A stretch of 42,933 nt of DNA. It comes from Haplosporangium gracile. Taxonomy: Eukaryota; Mortierellomycota; Mortierellomycetes; Mortierellales; Mortierellaceae. The stretch lies in NCBI GenBank assembly GCA_015499985.1, contig JAAAUF010000277.1:1-42933 (forward strand), given 5' to 3'. Both the position numbers and the translations under genes were made by a program. Positions 10,483 to 22,470 of this stretch are shown here, in pieces; within the stretch, counting starts at the first letter, position 1, and each line of letters opens with the position of its first letter. The notes below the pieces were generated by a model. That model did not search any database and had not been told where the DNA came from. It worked only from the letters and a program-made list of their open reading frames with translations.

Positions 10483-10852
10483 GATGGCGATGTTGAGTTG
10501 ATCCCTACTTATTCCATTCCTCTCCCAAAGTAAGGCCCTGAGTGTCGTGTCGGATGTTCCTTGTGAGGTGTTGTTGAAAGGAGAGATGAGAGATACAATC
10601 AATTTAAGGCAAAATGTGACTTTGATTTGATCAATTGGGCTGAGGTTATGTGTGTGGACAGACCATCGACAGGCTTGCGCGTCTAAAGAGCGCCCGTTGG
10701 TCACCTCCATCCCTCGACTACAAAAAAAGGCGCCTCTCTTATCATTTCTTTTTCATTCCTTTCCCTTCAGCTCTATCTCTCCACACACACAACACACAAC
10801 TCCCTTCCTCACTCACTCACACACAACTCACAAGCACGCACGCGCAAGCAGA
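10483..10852. promoter_or_regulatory. Divergent intergenic region between WD40 and PI31-type genes
   Basis: These 370 bp separate two divergent start codons and must hold both promoters. The PI31-proximal part (about 10735-10850) is pyrimidine- and CA-rich (ACACACAACACACAAC, ACTCACTCACAC), the leader type common here. No specific factor site is recognisable. Confidence 0.5.
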
Positions 10853-12608
10853 ATGTCGAATCTTCAGCGACCGCCCGCTGGAACCCCAGCAATCAATGTC
10901 CTCGACGGCGACAGTGTCCTCAACCTTCTTCAAGAACTCCTCCCGGCACAGCACCCAAGCCAATCAACCGCCACCACCACAGAAACCAAGACCCCGGCGT
11001 CAACAGACAACCAACAAGAAACGACTTCCTCCTCCTCCTCTTCCTCACCAGCCACGACGACCCTCCTCAAGTCCGAATATGAAGGACTCGCCGCTCTGTC
11101 GCATGCCATCATGACCGCAGTCGGATTCCGACTTATCGGGTTGGGCGAAGAAGATTCGATAGAAGGTGATCGACGCAACGTCGATGGTAAGACGCGCTCT
11201 TTTTTTTTTTACTAAACAAGCATCTGCGAACAACAATATTCCTGCAACAGCGTCGTGACCACTACTTAAGATTCAGCATGGCTAATTAACACCTGTATTT
11301 CCTTCCACCGTCTTAGATCTCTCGAGAGCAAATGTCCTGCCAACACGCTGGAACTCGTCCACGGAGAGCTTCTCCTTCAGATACACCCACTCGCACTCTC
11401 AGCTCACTTATGTGATCAAGTGTATGCGTATGGCTGGCAAGTTTGTCATTCATGGCACCACCTTTGAGGTACGCGATTATTTTCATGTCAAGCATTCAAG
11501 TGCCAAGAGCATCATTCATTCATTACTGTTCCATTAACAAACAATGAAACATAACTAACATAAATCATCCTCCTTCGATTCAACAGACGAACCAAATTTG
11601 CTCGCTCGACATTCAAGTCAAGGATTTCACTTCGCCATCGTACTTCCCCTTCACGACAAGAACCGAGGTTGGCAAAGACCCACTCTGGAATGGTTTTATT
11701 TCTCGGTCAAGGATCAACGACTTTATTGGACAGTTCAAAGTCAAGATTGTTCAACAACTGATCCCAGGATTGTCTAAGCCTGGATATCAGGAAGATCGCA
11801 CCGCGTCAACAACCACTACAACAGGCGAAGGAGGAGACAGATTGCGAGATCCTGCATCGACTGGGTCGTCAACTGGAGGTGGTCGTGGACGCGACTATTA
11901 CCCAGATGATCCTTCGACATTCCCTGGTCACCCTGGTCGATCTGGATTCATCCCTCGGCCCCCAATCTTTGGAGACCCATTCTCGGCCGACGAGCCTGGT
12001 TTTGGAGGTGGATACAATCCTTACGAGATTGGCCGCAGTGACCTGGACCCCTTTGGAGGTCGTATTGGCGGCGGTCTTGGAGGCCCTGGCGGCTTTGGTG
12101 GCCCTGGTGGCTTTGGTGGAATTGGTGGTATTGGTGGAGGTGGTGGCGACGGAATGATTGTCGGACCAGGTCATCCCATGTTCAGAAGACCTCCTCCTGG
12201 TGGCGGTGGAATTGGTGGCGGTGGAATTTACGGTGGCCCTCAGCCGTTGCCTCGTGGATCTGTTCCTCCCGGAGCTCGTTTTGACCCCATTGGACCATTC
12301 GGTCCCACAGGTGGACATGGCCGAGGCGGCGCACCTGGCGCCGGCTCTGCCCATCAGGACCCTCATCGCGGAGTTGGCGGTGTTCCTGGCCAAGGACTCG
12401 GTCGCGGCGGACCCACTTCTACGTAAGATGATCCCACTTCTACTTAAGATGATCCCACTCTTCTGCGTGTGCGATGCCTTGTAGTGCTTCATGAAGACTG
12501 GTGTGACTGACTGAGCTAATTTGCCCTACTACTTTTTATAACAGATTCCCTGGAGAACCCGACAACGATGAGGCACCTCCACCAGGATACATGGACATGT
12601 TCATGTAA
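10853..12608 (+). CDS. PI31-like proteasome regulator (PSMF1/Fub1 family)
   Basis: Four exons (10853-11186, 11317-11468, 11587-12422, 12545-12608) keep frame and give 461 residues. PI31 proteins bind the 20S proteasome and modulate its activity or assembly. The N-terminal ~220 residues resemble the family's globular FP domain. Sequences such as MRMAGKFVIHGTTFE and DPLWNGFISRSRINDF precede the unstructured tail. The tail (about residues 225-440) is Gly/Pro-rich with GGFGGPGG, GIGG and GGGG runs. The last residues, PPPGYMDMFM, closely parallel the family's PPGYDDMYL-type C-terminus that inserts into the proteasome. At 461 residues the protein is much longer than the ~270 of mammalian PI31, the excess being the Gly-rich tail and a Ser/Thr-rich insert near residues 38-65. 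The final 21 codons, including the proteasome-contact tail, sit on their own small exon. An open frame extends upstream to 10652 but lies in the CA-rich leader, so the ATG at 10853 is chosen. Confidence 0.88.
12412..12453 (+). repeat. 21-bp tandem duplication across the PI31 intron-3 splice donor
   Basis: Bases 12412-12432 and 12433-12453 are direct copies differing at one position: the donor ACGTAAG in the first is ACTTAAG in the second. Exon 3 ends inside the first copy (donor at 12423). The second copy has lost the GT. Confidence 0.85.
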
Positions 12609-12676
12609 AACACGCAATCAAGTATGCGTATTTTTTTTTCTTTGTCGCGAAGCAGAGAAACTGTACATAGATCCAA

Positions 12677-12682
12677 AATAAA
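12677..12682 (+). terminator. Poly(A) signal of the PI31-like gene
   Basis: AATAAA lies about 70 bp after the stop codon at 12606-12608, in the 190-bp gap before the convergent P450 stop. It is a motif match only. Confidence 0.45.
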
Positions 12683-12798
12683 CCCCCTTAGTTTCAAAGG
12701 CATCATCTTGATCTATCAATGTGCTTATTATGATGTTTTTATTCGTTATTTTTAATTGTGGGGAGAATTCACAAGAGGGAAAGCACTTTTAATAATAT

Positions 12799-15124
12799 TT
12801 AGGCCTCGTACTTGTCAAAGATGATCTGCATGCCGTTTCTAGAGTACATAGTAATATCAGACTCGGGCTTGGGCTCGAAACCCTCAACAACGGTCCAGGT
12901 ATACTTCTGCAACAAGCGGGTCATGGTGTTCATGGCCTGGTTGTAGGCAAAGTTCTGTCCCAAGCAAATACGAGGGCCAGCATGGAAGGGGAAGAACATG
13001 AAGGGACGGACAGCCTTGACACGCTCAGGACCCCAACGGTCGGGGTCAAACTCCTCGGCGTCCTCGCCCCAGTACTCCTTCATGCGGTGAGTGACGTAGG
13101 AGGAGTGGACGACGAGGGAGCCCTTGGGGATAAAGTAACCGTTAGGGAGGACGTCGTCCTCGAGACAGGTCTTGATGTTGAAGGGGACAGCGGGGTAGAG
13201 ACGGAGGGTCTCGTTGATGACCTGCTTAAGGAACTTGAGCTTCTTGATGTCCTCGTGGTCGGGTTTGCGGTCTTTACCGACAACGGAGAAGATCTCTTGG
13301 CGGACACGTTCCATCACCTCTGGGTGCTTGCCCAAGTTGTAGCACATGAATGTTAGCAAGTTGGTCGACGTGTCTCGTCCAGCCTATTCATAATCGTAGA
13401 TGTAAATAAAGGGCGGGTAGTGGTTAGCTTTTGTTATGCCTAGGACACACGAGCACGCGACTTGCTTCACATAAGTAAGGAAAGAAAGAAGACTTACGAG
13501 CAAGAAGTTCATCAACATGTCACGGAGGTAGATACGGTCAAAGGGTTGACCATTCTCATCAACAGAGTTCAAGAAGTGCACCAACAAGTTATCGTTCTTG
13601 TGCTCATTCTCCTCACCCTCCTTAGCCTCAGAATGACGCTTGATCTCCTTGGCAATTCCAGCATCAACGATAGGCATCAAGATCTCATCCATATCTTTGA
13701 CCTTCTGAGGGAATTCCTTGGCAGGAACCAGGGACTGGTAATCGCACAGACGAATCTTCCATCCACAAACCTTTTGTGTGTAGTTAAAGGCCGAGACGAA
13801 TTTCGATTGAGGGACATCAAGAGCATTGATGCAGTCTCCGAACAGGAAACCGGTCGCGGTGTCGATAGTGTAACGGGACCAGAGGTCTTGTGCGTCAATG
13901 ACCTCGCCAGCAGCGATGGACTTGTCGAGGATGCCAAAGACTTGGTTGATCTGGGTCTCGATATGGGCGGCACCCTTGTATTCTGTGACTTGGAAATGGG
14001 GACGGGCGAGGGCACGCTGGTTCTTCCATGCGGCGCCGTCGGCGTTGAAGATGCCTGTGCCCATGAAGGGGAAGAAGGCCTTGTGGAACGCAGGGCCTAG
14101 TGTTATTGGATCATTTTGAAAGAGAGGGAAAGGGGTGCAAATTAGGACGTTGTTCGATGGGTAGAAGCATTAGAGTCGCGAGTTGATAAAAAAAAAGGGG
14201 GATAGAGAGAGAAAGACTGCAGGGATGGAGCACATCAATGTCCGTAAAATGGTCACGATATGCACTGGGGTAGTGTAATGTCGGTTGTCAAAGGTGTTAC
14301 TTTAGAGTGTGTGTCGACTCAAAAATGTAAACATCATAATTCTGGCCACGCGCTGCTTGGTCTGAGGTGACAGGAGTGAAAGAGATTGAGATTGGTGGTG
14401 AAAGAAGGAGAACGACGATGTGTGAACGAGGGAGAGGTAGTGCATATTGTGCGCGACCAAATGATGGTCAAGAGAGTGAGATCGGACGATGGATGCTGGT
14501 TCGACACAGACCCTTGCGGAATGAGTGTCAAGAAGGGCGTAAAGTATGTGATGATGTGTGGAGAAGAAAGGCAAAAATTGGCATTCCGCCAAGAACGGCT
14601 CCCTCTTTCTTCTTTCCTTCTATGAGCATCTTCCGTCACTTCTTCTTCTTCTCATCGTGCTGTGAAGTGTGGGGACAGAGAAGGAAAAGAGGAAATAAAT
14701 ATCGTTGGTAAAACTTACCCTTAGGGTAGTTCTCAAAGTTCTTGACAAGGATATGCTGGACAGACGAAGGTTCGAAGGCAAGGATGAGACAGTGACCAAT
14801 GAACTCTGTCGTCAGCGTCAATCCTTGCTTGGAAAGACCCTGGACCCACTTGAGCTCATCTCCGTCAGCTCTGGCCTTGACATAAGCATATCCGACATCG
14901 AGCATAAAGAGTCTGGTCTTGAGATGGGGAATGGCCTTGCCGCGTGGGGGCCCTTTCTTGGCGCGCATACGACCCAACCAAAAGTAGAGGATCGCTGTCA
15001 GGGCGAGCATCGACATGGCAGGGTTGGCCTTGCCACGCTTGATAAGGGCCTTTTGGCGTTGGCGAAGCAATGTGACGACGTTGGTGACCAACGAGGGGGA
15101 AACAGACGAAACTTGTGCAGACAT
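12799..15124 (-). CDS. Cytochrome P450, CYP52-like fatty-acid/alkane hydroxylase type
   Basis: Three minus-strand exons (14719-15124, 13498-14096, 12799-13383) encode 529 residues, normal for a microsomal P450. One hydrophobic anchor is near residues 36-51 (AMSMLALTAILYFWLG), after a basic stretch. The I-helix motif AGRDTSTN is at 336-343, the ExxR pair at E393/R396, and the haem loop FHAGPRICLG at 468-477 with Cys475 as ligand. The GRDTT-like I helix and overall layout resemble fungal CYP52/CYP63-type omega-hydroxylases, but the substrate is unknown. It acts in the endoplasmic reticulum with an NADPH-P450 reductase. Intron 1 is unusually long (622 bp, 14097-14718) and holds no gene; intron 2 is 114 bp. 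The leader upstream of the ATG is purine-rich on the plus strand, so pyrimidine-rich on the coding strand, as for other genes here. No catalytic residue is missing. Confidence 0.93.
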
Positions 15125-18100
15125 TGTTGGTTTTGTTGTTTAGTGAAAGGGGTAGCGAGGAGCGCTGGGGTATGAGTGTTGTGGGAGAAATGTACAGAGG
15201 AGGGAGGGAAGGAGTTGATGATACAAGTGCAAGAGGAAGAGTGGGTGAGAAGAGGATAGTGAGTGAGTGAGTGAGTGAAAGGACAGACGGACAAAAGAAA
15301 GAAAAAGCAATTGACAATGAAATAAAGAAAAGAAGAAATGAGAAGAGTGAAAAGAAAAGTAGGGACAAGTGGGGATCAACGGTCTTTATGTACTTTTTTT
15401 TTTCTTTTACCACTTGTCCGAGTGAGTGAGAGAATGCCTGTCCACGGTTTCAACAGCCAGCGGTTTTGTCAGCTAGTCAGTTCAGGGCTATGTATTCAGT
15501 CAAGAGACAAGAGGAAGTGAATGAGACAAGAAGTACAAGAGGGACCAATACAGTTTAGAGTGATTGAAAAATCACCTATTAAAGTGATGTGGAAAGATCA
15601 GTTGCTCGATGATGACTGGTAGATACGTCGAAGCTACTCTTTAGCAAGTGCTCTCAACAACAAAGAATTGGGATTCATGACCATCCCTCCATCATACCTC
15701 TTACTCACTCGGACATACCCTGGCCCTCTTCTTCTTTTCTTCTTGTCCACTCACCCCCTCATCTCACCAATGAGTGCTCGTCAGCAAGGACTCGTTCATG
15801 AAAGAAATCCAACATAAAGAGCGGGGAGAAGGAAAGGAAGGACGAGCAAAAGAACTCGTTCAACAACGAGATTTGCAAGAATAAAAAGAAAGCGCTCAGT
15901 GGAGTTGGGTGCCTTTGTGACTGATTGCTCGTATCACCAACGAATTACAAGAACAAAAAAAGCGAAGAACCGCGGACAGTGAGGGGGGGGGAGCATGGTT
16001 GCACAACCCCTCGCTCTCCCTCTCTCTCTCTCATTCTCGCTTCTCCTCCCATCCCCATTACCTCTTTTCCTCTCACTATCACTCGCTCGTTACCATTGGG
16101 ATGTGAAAGTTGCAATGTGAATTTTTGATTTCAAACGCATTCCTCACGCGCTCGAAAATGACCCCTGCGTTAGATCTGGGCTAGATCTTCACAGCATCCC
16201 AAAGATGAAAAGCAAGGACTGAGATCCAGCTTCAAACTAGAGGATGCTAACAACTGTTGAACTGTGACGACAAAATGTATTCACTTTGTTTTACCCCAAA
16301 AAAAATTGGGCGAGGTATGAAGGTGCTCAGAACCCTAATGGACTCGTAAAAAAATTCCTTGGCGTGCCTTTTATTCTGTGTTTATGTTTGTTTGTTTTGT
16401 TTTGATTGTTCTTGTTATTTCAAGACGTCCGACTTTTGTGTATTTTCGTACGTGGTGCATGTGAGCTCCCAACCCCCATTACATCCATCCCAGTTATTCC
16501 TTCCCTGCAGCAAACGCCTCTTATACAGAGAATCCATTGGGGACGAAGGACAAGGGGAGAGAGCGTGTCAACAGGGGAACTGTGCGCCACTAAAAAAAAA
16601 AGATGTCACTCGGAGGAGGATCCAGAATTTTTTGCAAAAGGTGGTGTCTAAAGCGAACAACACACAATTTTTGTTCTCTCTTCCTCTTCTCCTCTTCCCA
16701 ACTGGAACAAGGACAACATGTTCGCTTGTCCTGGTGGACACTGAATAGAAACCGACTCTCTTCTGAGGGTGTGTAGTGGTTTGCCCCTCTGAGAAGACTG
16801 AGGCAATCGCCAGCAGTAAAGTGGCTTGAGAGAGGGAGGCACCATGGTCAATGATAATTACATAGTTGTTGTTTGTTGTTGTCGTTGACACGTGATAAAC
16901 GAAGCTACTGTACAAGGAGAGAAAGGAGTAAATGAAAGGGGCCTGAACGCGTCCTAGCATTAGCCTTTGGACTTTGGTACACGGGAAAAAAAACCAAAAA
17001 AATTGCCAAGACATGAAAACCGGAGCTGTTGGTGCTCTTTTCTCACCTTTCACACAGACAAACAAAATCTTGCGGCCACCGCGCGCATTAATGCAATTAG
17101 GAGAAAAGATAAGACGGAGGAGTCCAAGCTCACGGTCTCTTTTTCTTTAGTTGTTGTTTTGTAACAAGATAAAACCGTGTGCGGTCGTTCTTGAATGTCG
17201 TTCAACGAGAGGTCCAAGTGTATAACCATGGTGTTTTGCTTCGCTCTAGCGGCTAATTGGCTATGCTTTCGCCCAATGCATGTGTCCCGCTCTGCTCATG
17301 AGATATCGTTACTGTTTTGCCAAGATCGTGGTTAAGAAGTACAGACGGTTTCAATTGTATGTGCACGTTTATTTGAACGGGCATTAGCATTAGTCAAAAA
17401 GTGTCAAGCTACGAACTCCACCTTGACAAATGATGGAGTTCAAAGAATAATTTCATTTTGCCTTCCTTTAGTGTGGATCACCAAACCCTCTTCGTGTTTT
17501 CCTTCTTGCCTCTTGGCAAAAAAAAAAAAAAAAAAGAGCTTTGGAGGAATGAAAATAACGTATAGTGCGAGAGCATTCTGAGAACCAACTTCTTTTTTCG
17601 TTGTCATACGTGTTCTTCGACAACTCTCCACATCGTCTCCCCACAAACTCATGGCACACATGTTTGGATGATCAGGGACCTCTCAGTTCGTCCCTTTGCA
17701 AGAAAAGAAAAAAAAGACTGGCGCTTTCAATTATGCCTGCGCCGGAATTTTTTGTTGTTGCTTGTCACTTTCCGATGTGTTTTGATTCTGCCCTTCTCTT
17801 CCTCAAACTATGCTTTCACTTCCAAGGACCCCTTCTCTTCTCTCACACTTCCGAAGTGCAAGTCCTCATGCAATTGCTGTTCACAACCTTATATTTCTCT
17901 TACATACTGCCAGATGTTAGAAACCCACTGGAACCTTTTGTGTACAATTGGTGACCTTACACATACACAAACATAGACAACATACATCTCGGCATTTTGG
18001 TTTAGTCGAACATTTGTATTTATACAAACGCGCAACAAGAGCAAATCCCATTCTCTCCTTCTGTCTAGTCCCTCCTTTATTTTCCTTGTGGTGTTTTGTG

Positions 18101-19403
18101 GTGGGGCAACATGTGAAGGGGAAGGCTAAAGTGAACAAAGACCTGGTCTGTGCTCATCACTCTGTGATTTTTGATCTACTGATGAGTTTACCTCTCCTCT
18201 TAGCCCCTTGTTCTAGCGCAACCAAAATATAAGGCAAAAGCAATACCTGTTTGTTTCCTGGGAGTGCCAAGAGGAATCATGAGCTGGCACAAAGATACAC
18301 ACACATCACCAAGCAAAAAAAAAAAAAAGCAGAAAGTAAAAGGGCTAAACATTACCATGTGTATTGTACAACTTAGGGGTACATAGACTAGGTTAAGAAA
18401 GAGATGGGGACTAACAGATACATGTGTGAGACTGACAAAAAAAAACTACCATGCTCACAGGCATCAGCATCCAGGCAAGGTACTCGCGGGATTACAATCG
18501 CGCGGTTCTTCTAACAAATATATTGCATCGCATCGAGGCAGACTATTCGATTATCACGTCTTACGCGTCCCTATTTTTTTTTTTTTTTTGTTTTGACAGG
18601 ATATAAAATATCATACCACACGGTTGGCAAAAAGTCAATGTGAAGGAGGAAACGAAAATGCCCATGGATCTATCGTTCTTGACACTAAGAATACTACTAG
18701 CTGTATGTGTTACTTCTCACCTCATCTCTGTGTCCCACCGACTATCGCTACCGTAATTCATCGCCCCAAAATAAATTCAAAGATGATCAGGGTTCTCAGA
18801 GCCTGAAGAAATAGGGTGGGGTCAGAAACCCGATCAGGGTCATCGCGTATCAGAAACACAAAATATAACTAAGGAATGAGGATATGCATCTGGAAAGATC
18901 GAGTCAGGCCGCGGTGAACGGTAAAAAAAAACGTGCTGTTCAGGCTGTTGCTACTGCTCTGGGCTGCTGCTACTGCTGCTGTAATCCATCCACGTGGAAA
19001 TCGCGATCCATGTAAGCAAAAGAAAAGAAAGGAAAAATAGAGATGGCTGGGGAGAGGCGAAGTGAGGAATGTCCCAGGTGAGAAAACAAGACACAAAATA
19101 AAACGTGCTACATGAGCCGATGTCTGTGGTCGCGAAGTGAACAAGTGGACTGGTTTACCGCTTTAGGTTATGAAAATCCTCATCTCATCCCCATCCCAGT
19201 CCTATACCATACCCCATGCATTTGAGTTGTTATTTTTGTACGTGTTTATGATGTTATTATCGACAAGGAGAAAATAAAAGTATGCTAATTGGTTTTAAAC
19301 GCGGGCAAAAAAACCATGCTAAGAGGAAGGAGATAATAGATGAGGTGAAGTAGGGAATGCAATTTGATTAAGTGAGGAGAAAGGAAAATGTAGGCAAGAA
19401 TTA
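15125..19403. other. 4.3-kb gene-free region upstream of the P450 gene
   Basis: No open frame in this stretch has family-like sequence, splice-compatible continuation or codon bias like the neighbouring genes. Near the P450 start (15160-15370) there is a GAGT repeat and a long plus-strand purine tract, probably its promoter and leader. A sharp plus-strand pyrimidine tract at about 16000-16095 looks like the leaders of other genes but is followed by ATG-TGA and no frame. Poly(A) or poly(T) runs occur near 17520, 18316 and 18574. The last ~250 bp is the 3' flank of the transporter gene. The region may hold a non-coding transcript, which I cannot show. Confidence 0.5.
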
Positions 19404-21417
19404 TTAGGCAGGGGCGCGGCCATAAGTAAAGTCATGGTGGAGGGCCTCGATGGCATCAATAGAGCCAATGACACATCCAAGCAATCCAATGATAAGGATG
19501 ATGGCGCACCATAACAGCTCGTACCAGGGCATCTGTCTCCAGCCAATCAAGCGCCAGTAGAAGAAGATGGGCAGCACATAGATCAACATACAGTTGCCCA
19601 AGGCTCCCAAGAGTGACAAGAAAGAGTCAAAGAAGGGCACCAGACAGGCAATGCCTCCAACAGCACCCATGATGATCAACCGCGTGAACGTCCGGTACAA
19701 TCTTTCCTTGACAGCACCTCGCTTCTCGACCGAGATGTCAAACACACGCTCGACTTCCAACGCAAACGACGTCATCAACACGGGGGCGGCCAACAGGACG
19801 TGGGCGACAATCATGATGGTAGCGACCTTTCTGGAGGTACCCTCGGGCAAGGATCCGAGGATGGGCGATTGAGACGAAGGGCCGTAGGTGAGGTAGCCGG
19901 GAACGGCAACCATGGCGTACATGAGACAGCAGGCGATCATGGCCCAGACGAGGACCTTGTTCCAGGAACGGGGGTATCGCATGGATTCCTCGACGTGCAT
20001 GTAGACGACGTTTCCTCCGAAGCAGACAGAGATGGTGGCGACAGCGATGGGGAGGTTGCGGAGGATGACGTTGTCGTACTGGACGGTGTCCTTGTGGTTC
20101 TTGTAGTCCAGTCCGGACTCGACCATTGTCACGCCGACCAAGACTGCTGTTGCAATGACTCCAAAGATACTATTATTGGTTATCAGAAATAAGCGGAGTA
20201 GGACAGTTAGCAAACAATCGGATCCTTACTTTGAAATGGATGTCCATATCCATATCAAGCAGCCGTTGCTGGTGACTGTCGTGATGTTCGCCCTTCTTCG
20301 CATCTCCCCTCTTCTCGGTACATCATTGTTCAATCAAAGTCTGTTGTCCAAAAATGAACCGTTTCAATTAATGATAGAGTTTCAAAACCAATCCTTATTT
20401 TTCTTTGTATGTTTCTGAAGCGATGTTCTTTTCTTCCATTCCATCGTTCGCTCGTTCGTCTGTCCTCTTTTCCCCTGTCTTCTTCTCGGGGTCTTGTCTT
20501 GGTTGGTCCGCCATCTTGTTTCTGACTCTCTGTCGTTCCTTTTGTTCCTTGTTCCTGTTGTTATCTCCCTGTTATCATTCCTGTGGCGAGAGCAAGAAAA
20601 AAAGGGGGGCGAGGCGACAAAAGAAAAAGTAGATGCTTACCTCAACAAAGAAACCTCCTTCAACGACTTCATAAGCACAAAAGGAATAGAAACGACTCCA
20701 CAGCAGATCCAGATCCAAGCCTTCTCGGGGATGTTCACATGGGCCTCTGTCAATCCTCTGATCTCAGTTCCCGAAAGGATAAAATACATAATAGGAGCAC
20801 CCAGAACAATCGAGGTATGGAAGAACCAGACGGCGATGAGACCTATCCTGCCGAAGGCGTGCTGTCCAATCTCTTGGTATGAGGCCAGACGGGTGTGACC
20901 GTTGTAGTAGATGCATTTGATGATCAGGATGCCAGTATAGATCGACATGATCATGGACAGGATCAGGATTCCGACGCCGATCCACCCACCTAAGGGCAGT
21001 AGAAGAGGTAATGAAAGGAGGTGATTAATTTTTGTTGTGTTGAAGGAGAGAGATAAGGGATGGACGTTGTGAACAAAAATTCGATTTGTGTAACCCAAAA
21101 ACCATGTATGTATCTTTCACTTGGTTGTAAACTCTCAACGTCAAAGCGTAAATATAAAAAAAACAAAGAAAGAAAGGATACAACATACCTTTGGCCAAAC
21201 TGTAGGGGAGACCAAGGGTTCCTGTTCCGGCAACGACACAGACAATGTTGAAGAAGGCCGACATGTTGCTTCCTTGTTCGGGACGCTCAGCCATAAGGTC
21301 GCCGCCGTAGGCAGCATTGCTTTCCTGATCCTTGTTAGCAGTGGCTGGGACATCGTCGCTGGAGATTGTGATCGATGATTCGGGACGACCTGCCTTCTTG
21401 TCGACGGCAGAGGTCAT
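19404..21417 (-). CDS. AVT-type vacuolar amino-acid transporter (AAAP/SLC36-like)
   Basis: Three minus-strand exons (21189-21417, 20641-20989, 19404-20169) encode 447 residues. The polar N-terminus (about 50 residues) leads into the first helix with MSAFFNIVCVVAGTGTLGLP, the typical AAAP signature where the G-T-G-x-LGLPY motif lines the substrate site. Eleven or so membrane segments follow, including ILILSMIMSIYTGILIIK, the FGGNVVYMHVEESM helix, and the terminal CAIILIIGLLGCVIGSI. The family moves amino acids coupled to protons, in fungi mostly across the vacuolar membrane (Avt1-7). Subtype cannot be set from sequence by eye; Avt1-like is my best guess. Intron 2 is long (471 bp, 20170-20640) and pyrimidine-rich on the antisense strand. 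The frame ends cleanly in RAPA-stop. Confidence 0.9.
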
Positions 21418-22470
21418 GGTATATTATGAGGGAGGGTGGGGAGTGGAAGTAGAGAAAAGGATAAAGTGATGGAGATATGATGTGATAGAGAAAGAAAAAA
21501 AAATAAGGTGGCGGAGTATGTGAGGAATATGTGAATGTGTATGGAAGGGGAGGGAGGGGTGAGGGGAAGAAGAATTTACTTAAGAGGTAGAAAACGGGAA
21601 CTTAAGAGGTAGACCGGCGCCCTTTTATACCCTTCGAGCTTCGAGGAGGGGCAACAGGGATGACTGGTTTTTGATAAACAGCAGAGACAACTTCTTCTGC
21701 CTCTGTTTGCTGCTGCCTCTGAAATAAAAAAATATCTTTACCGGAGTTGAAGAGTAGCGTTGAAAATTTGGATCCCAGAACCGAAGCGGAGCGTAGACCT
21801 CTCTGCGGAGACCCACCCCTGCAGCCCACTCGTCTACACTCTATGCAAGCACTACTGTACAGCAAAGAACAGGACGGTAGTATTCCTCGAGAGAGTGAAT
21901 CTAGACGCTGCAAAGGTTGAATATATATATTTTGTTCCCACAGGCTAAAGGGCATAACCGAGTCATCTTCCTCTATGCAAGTTCTAATGAAGGGGTGTAG
22001 TAGGCGATTAAGGAAAAAAATAATAAGGTAGTCTAGTTTGTGAACTGTAAGCCAAATAAAATACAGCGACCTGCTCCTGCCCGCCAATTTTTTTTCTTTC
22101 TCTGACTCTGACTCTGCAGTATATCGGTTTTTATGTCTTTTTGACATACTTAAGATATATGAAGCGACAGAGAGAAGAAGAAAGGGGCGCATTTTATTTA
22201 TGTTTTTGACATTTTGGAGTTGCGATCGGGTGGCCCCCTTTAGACTTTCATCTCCTCGATCCATGGATACAAAAAAAAACACATAAACACAAAATGTCCC
22301 ACGTGCGAGGGCCGTGGGTAACGTTAACGTTTCATACAACCCCCTTGCCTTGCATCACACCCACTTTCTCATCTCTCCCAGACAAATGAACCCTCTCTCT
22401 CTCTCTTCTCTCTCACAAACATTACACGAACTATAATACTAATATACAGTTTTTATTTACTTCATCAATT
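21418..22470. other. Intergenic region between transporter and PP1-docking protein genes
   Basis: The part next to the transporter ATG (21420-21560) is plus-strand purine-rich, its likely promoter and leader. A 13-bp direct repeat ACTTAAGAGGTAG occurs near 21577 and 21600. A 245-codon minus-strand frame (21602-22339) has no recognisable domain and I do not call it. The last ~130 bp, with CT repeats, is 3' flank of the next minus-strand gene. Confidence 0.5.

Noticed and set aside
10652..10852. In-frame N-terminal extension of the PI31-like protein.
   Set aside because: The sequence is CA/CT-rich leader DNA and the family starts near the chosen ATG.
18478..18520. A GC-rich hairpin-like stretch with GCGGGATTACAATCGCGCGG resembling part of a tRNA.
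   Set aside because: No acceptor stem, D-arm or T-loop consensus can be laid out around it.
21602..22339. A 245-codon minus-strand open frame.
   Set aside because: No recognisable motif, irregular composition, and it lies in the 5'/3' flanks of two real genes.
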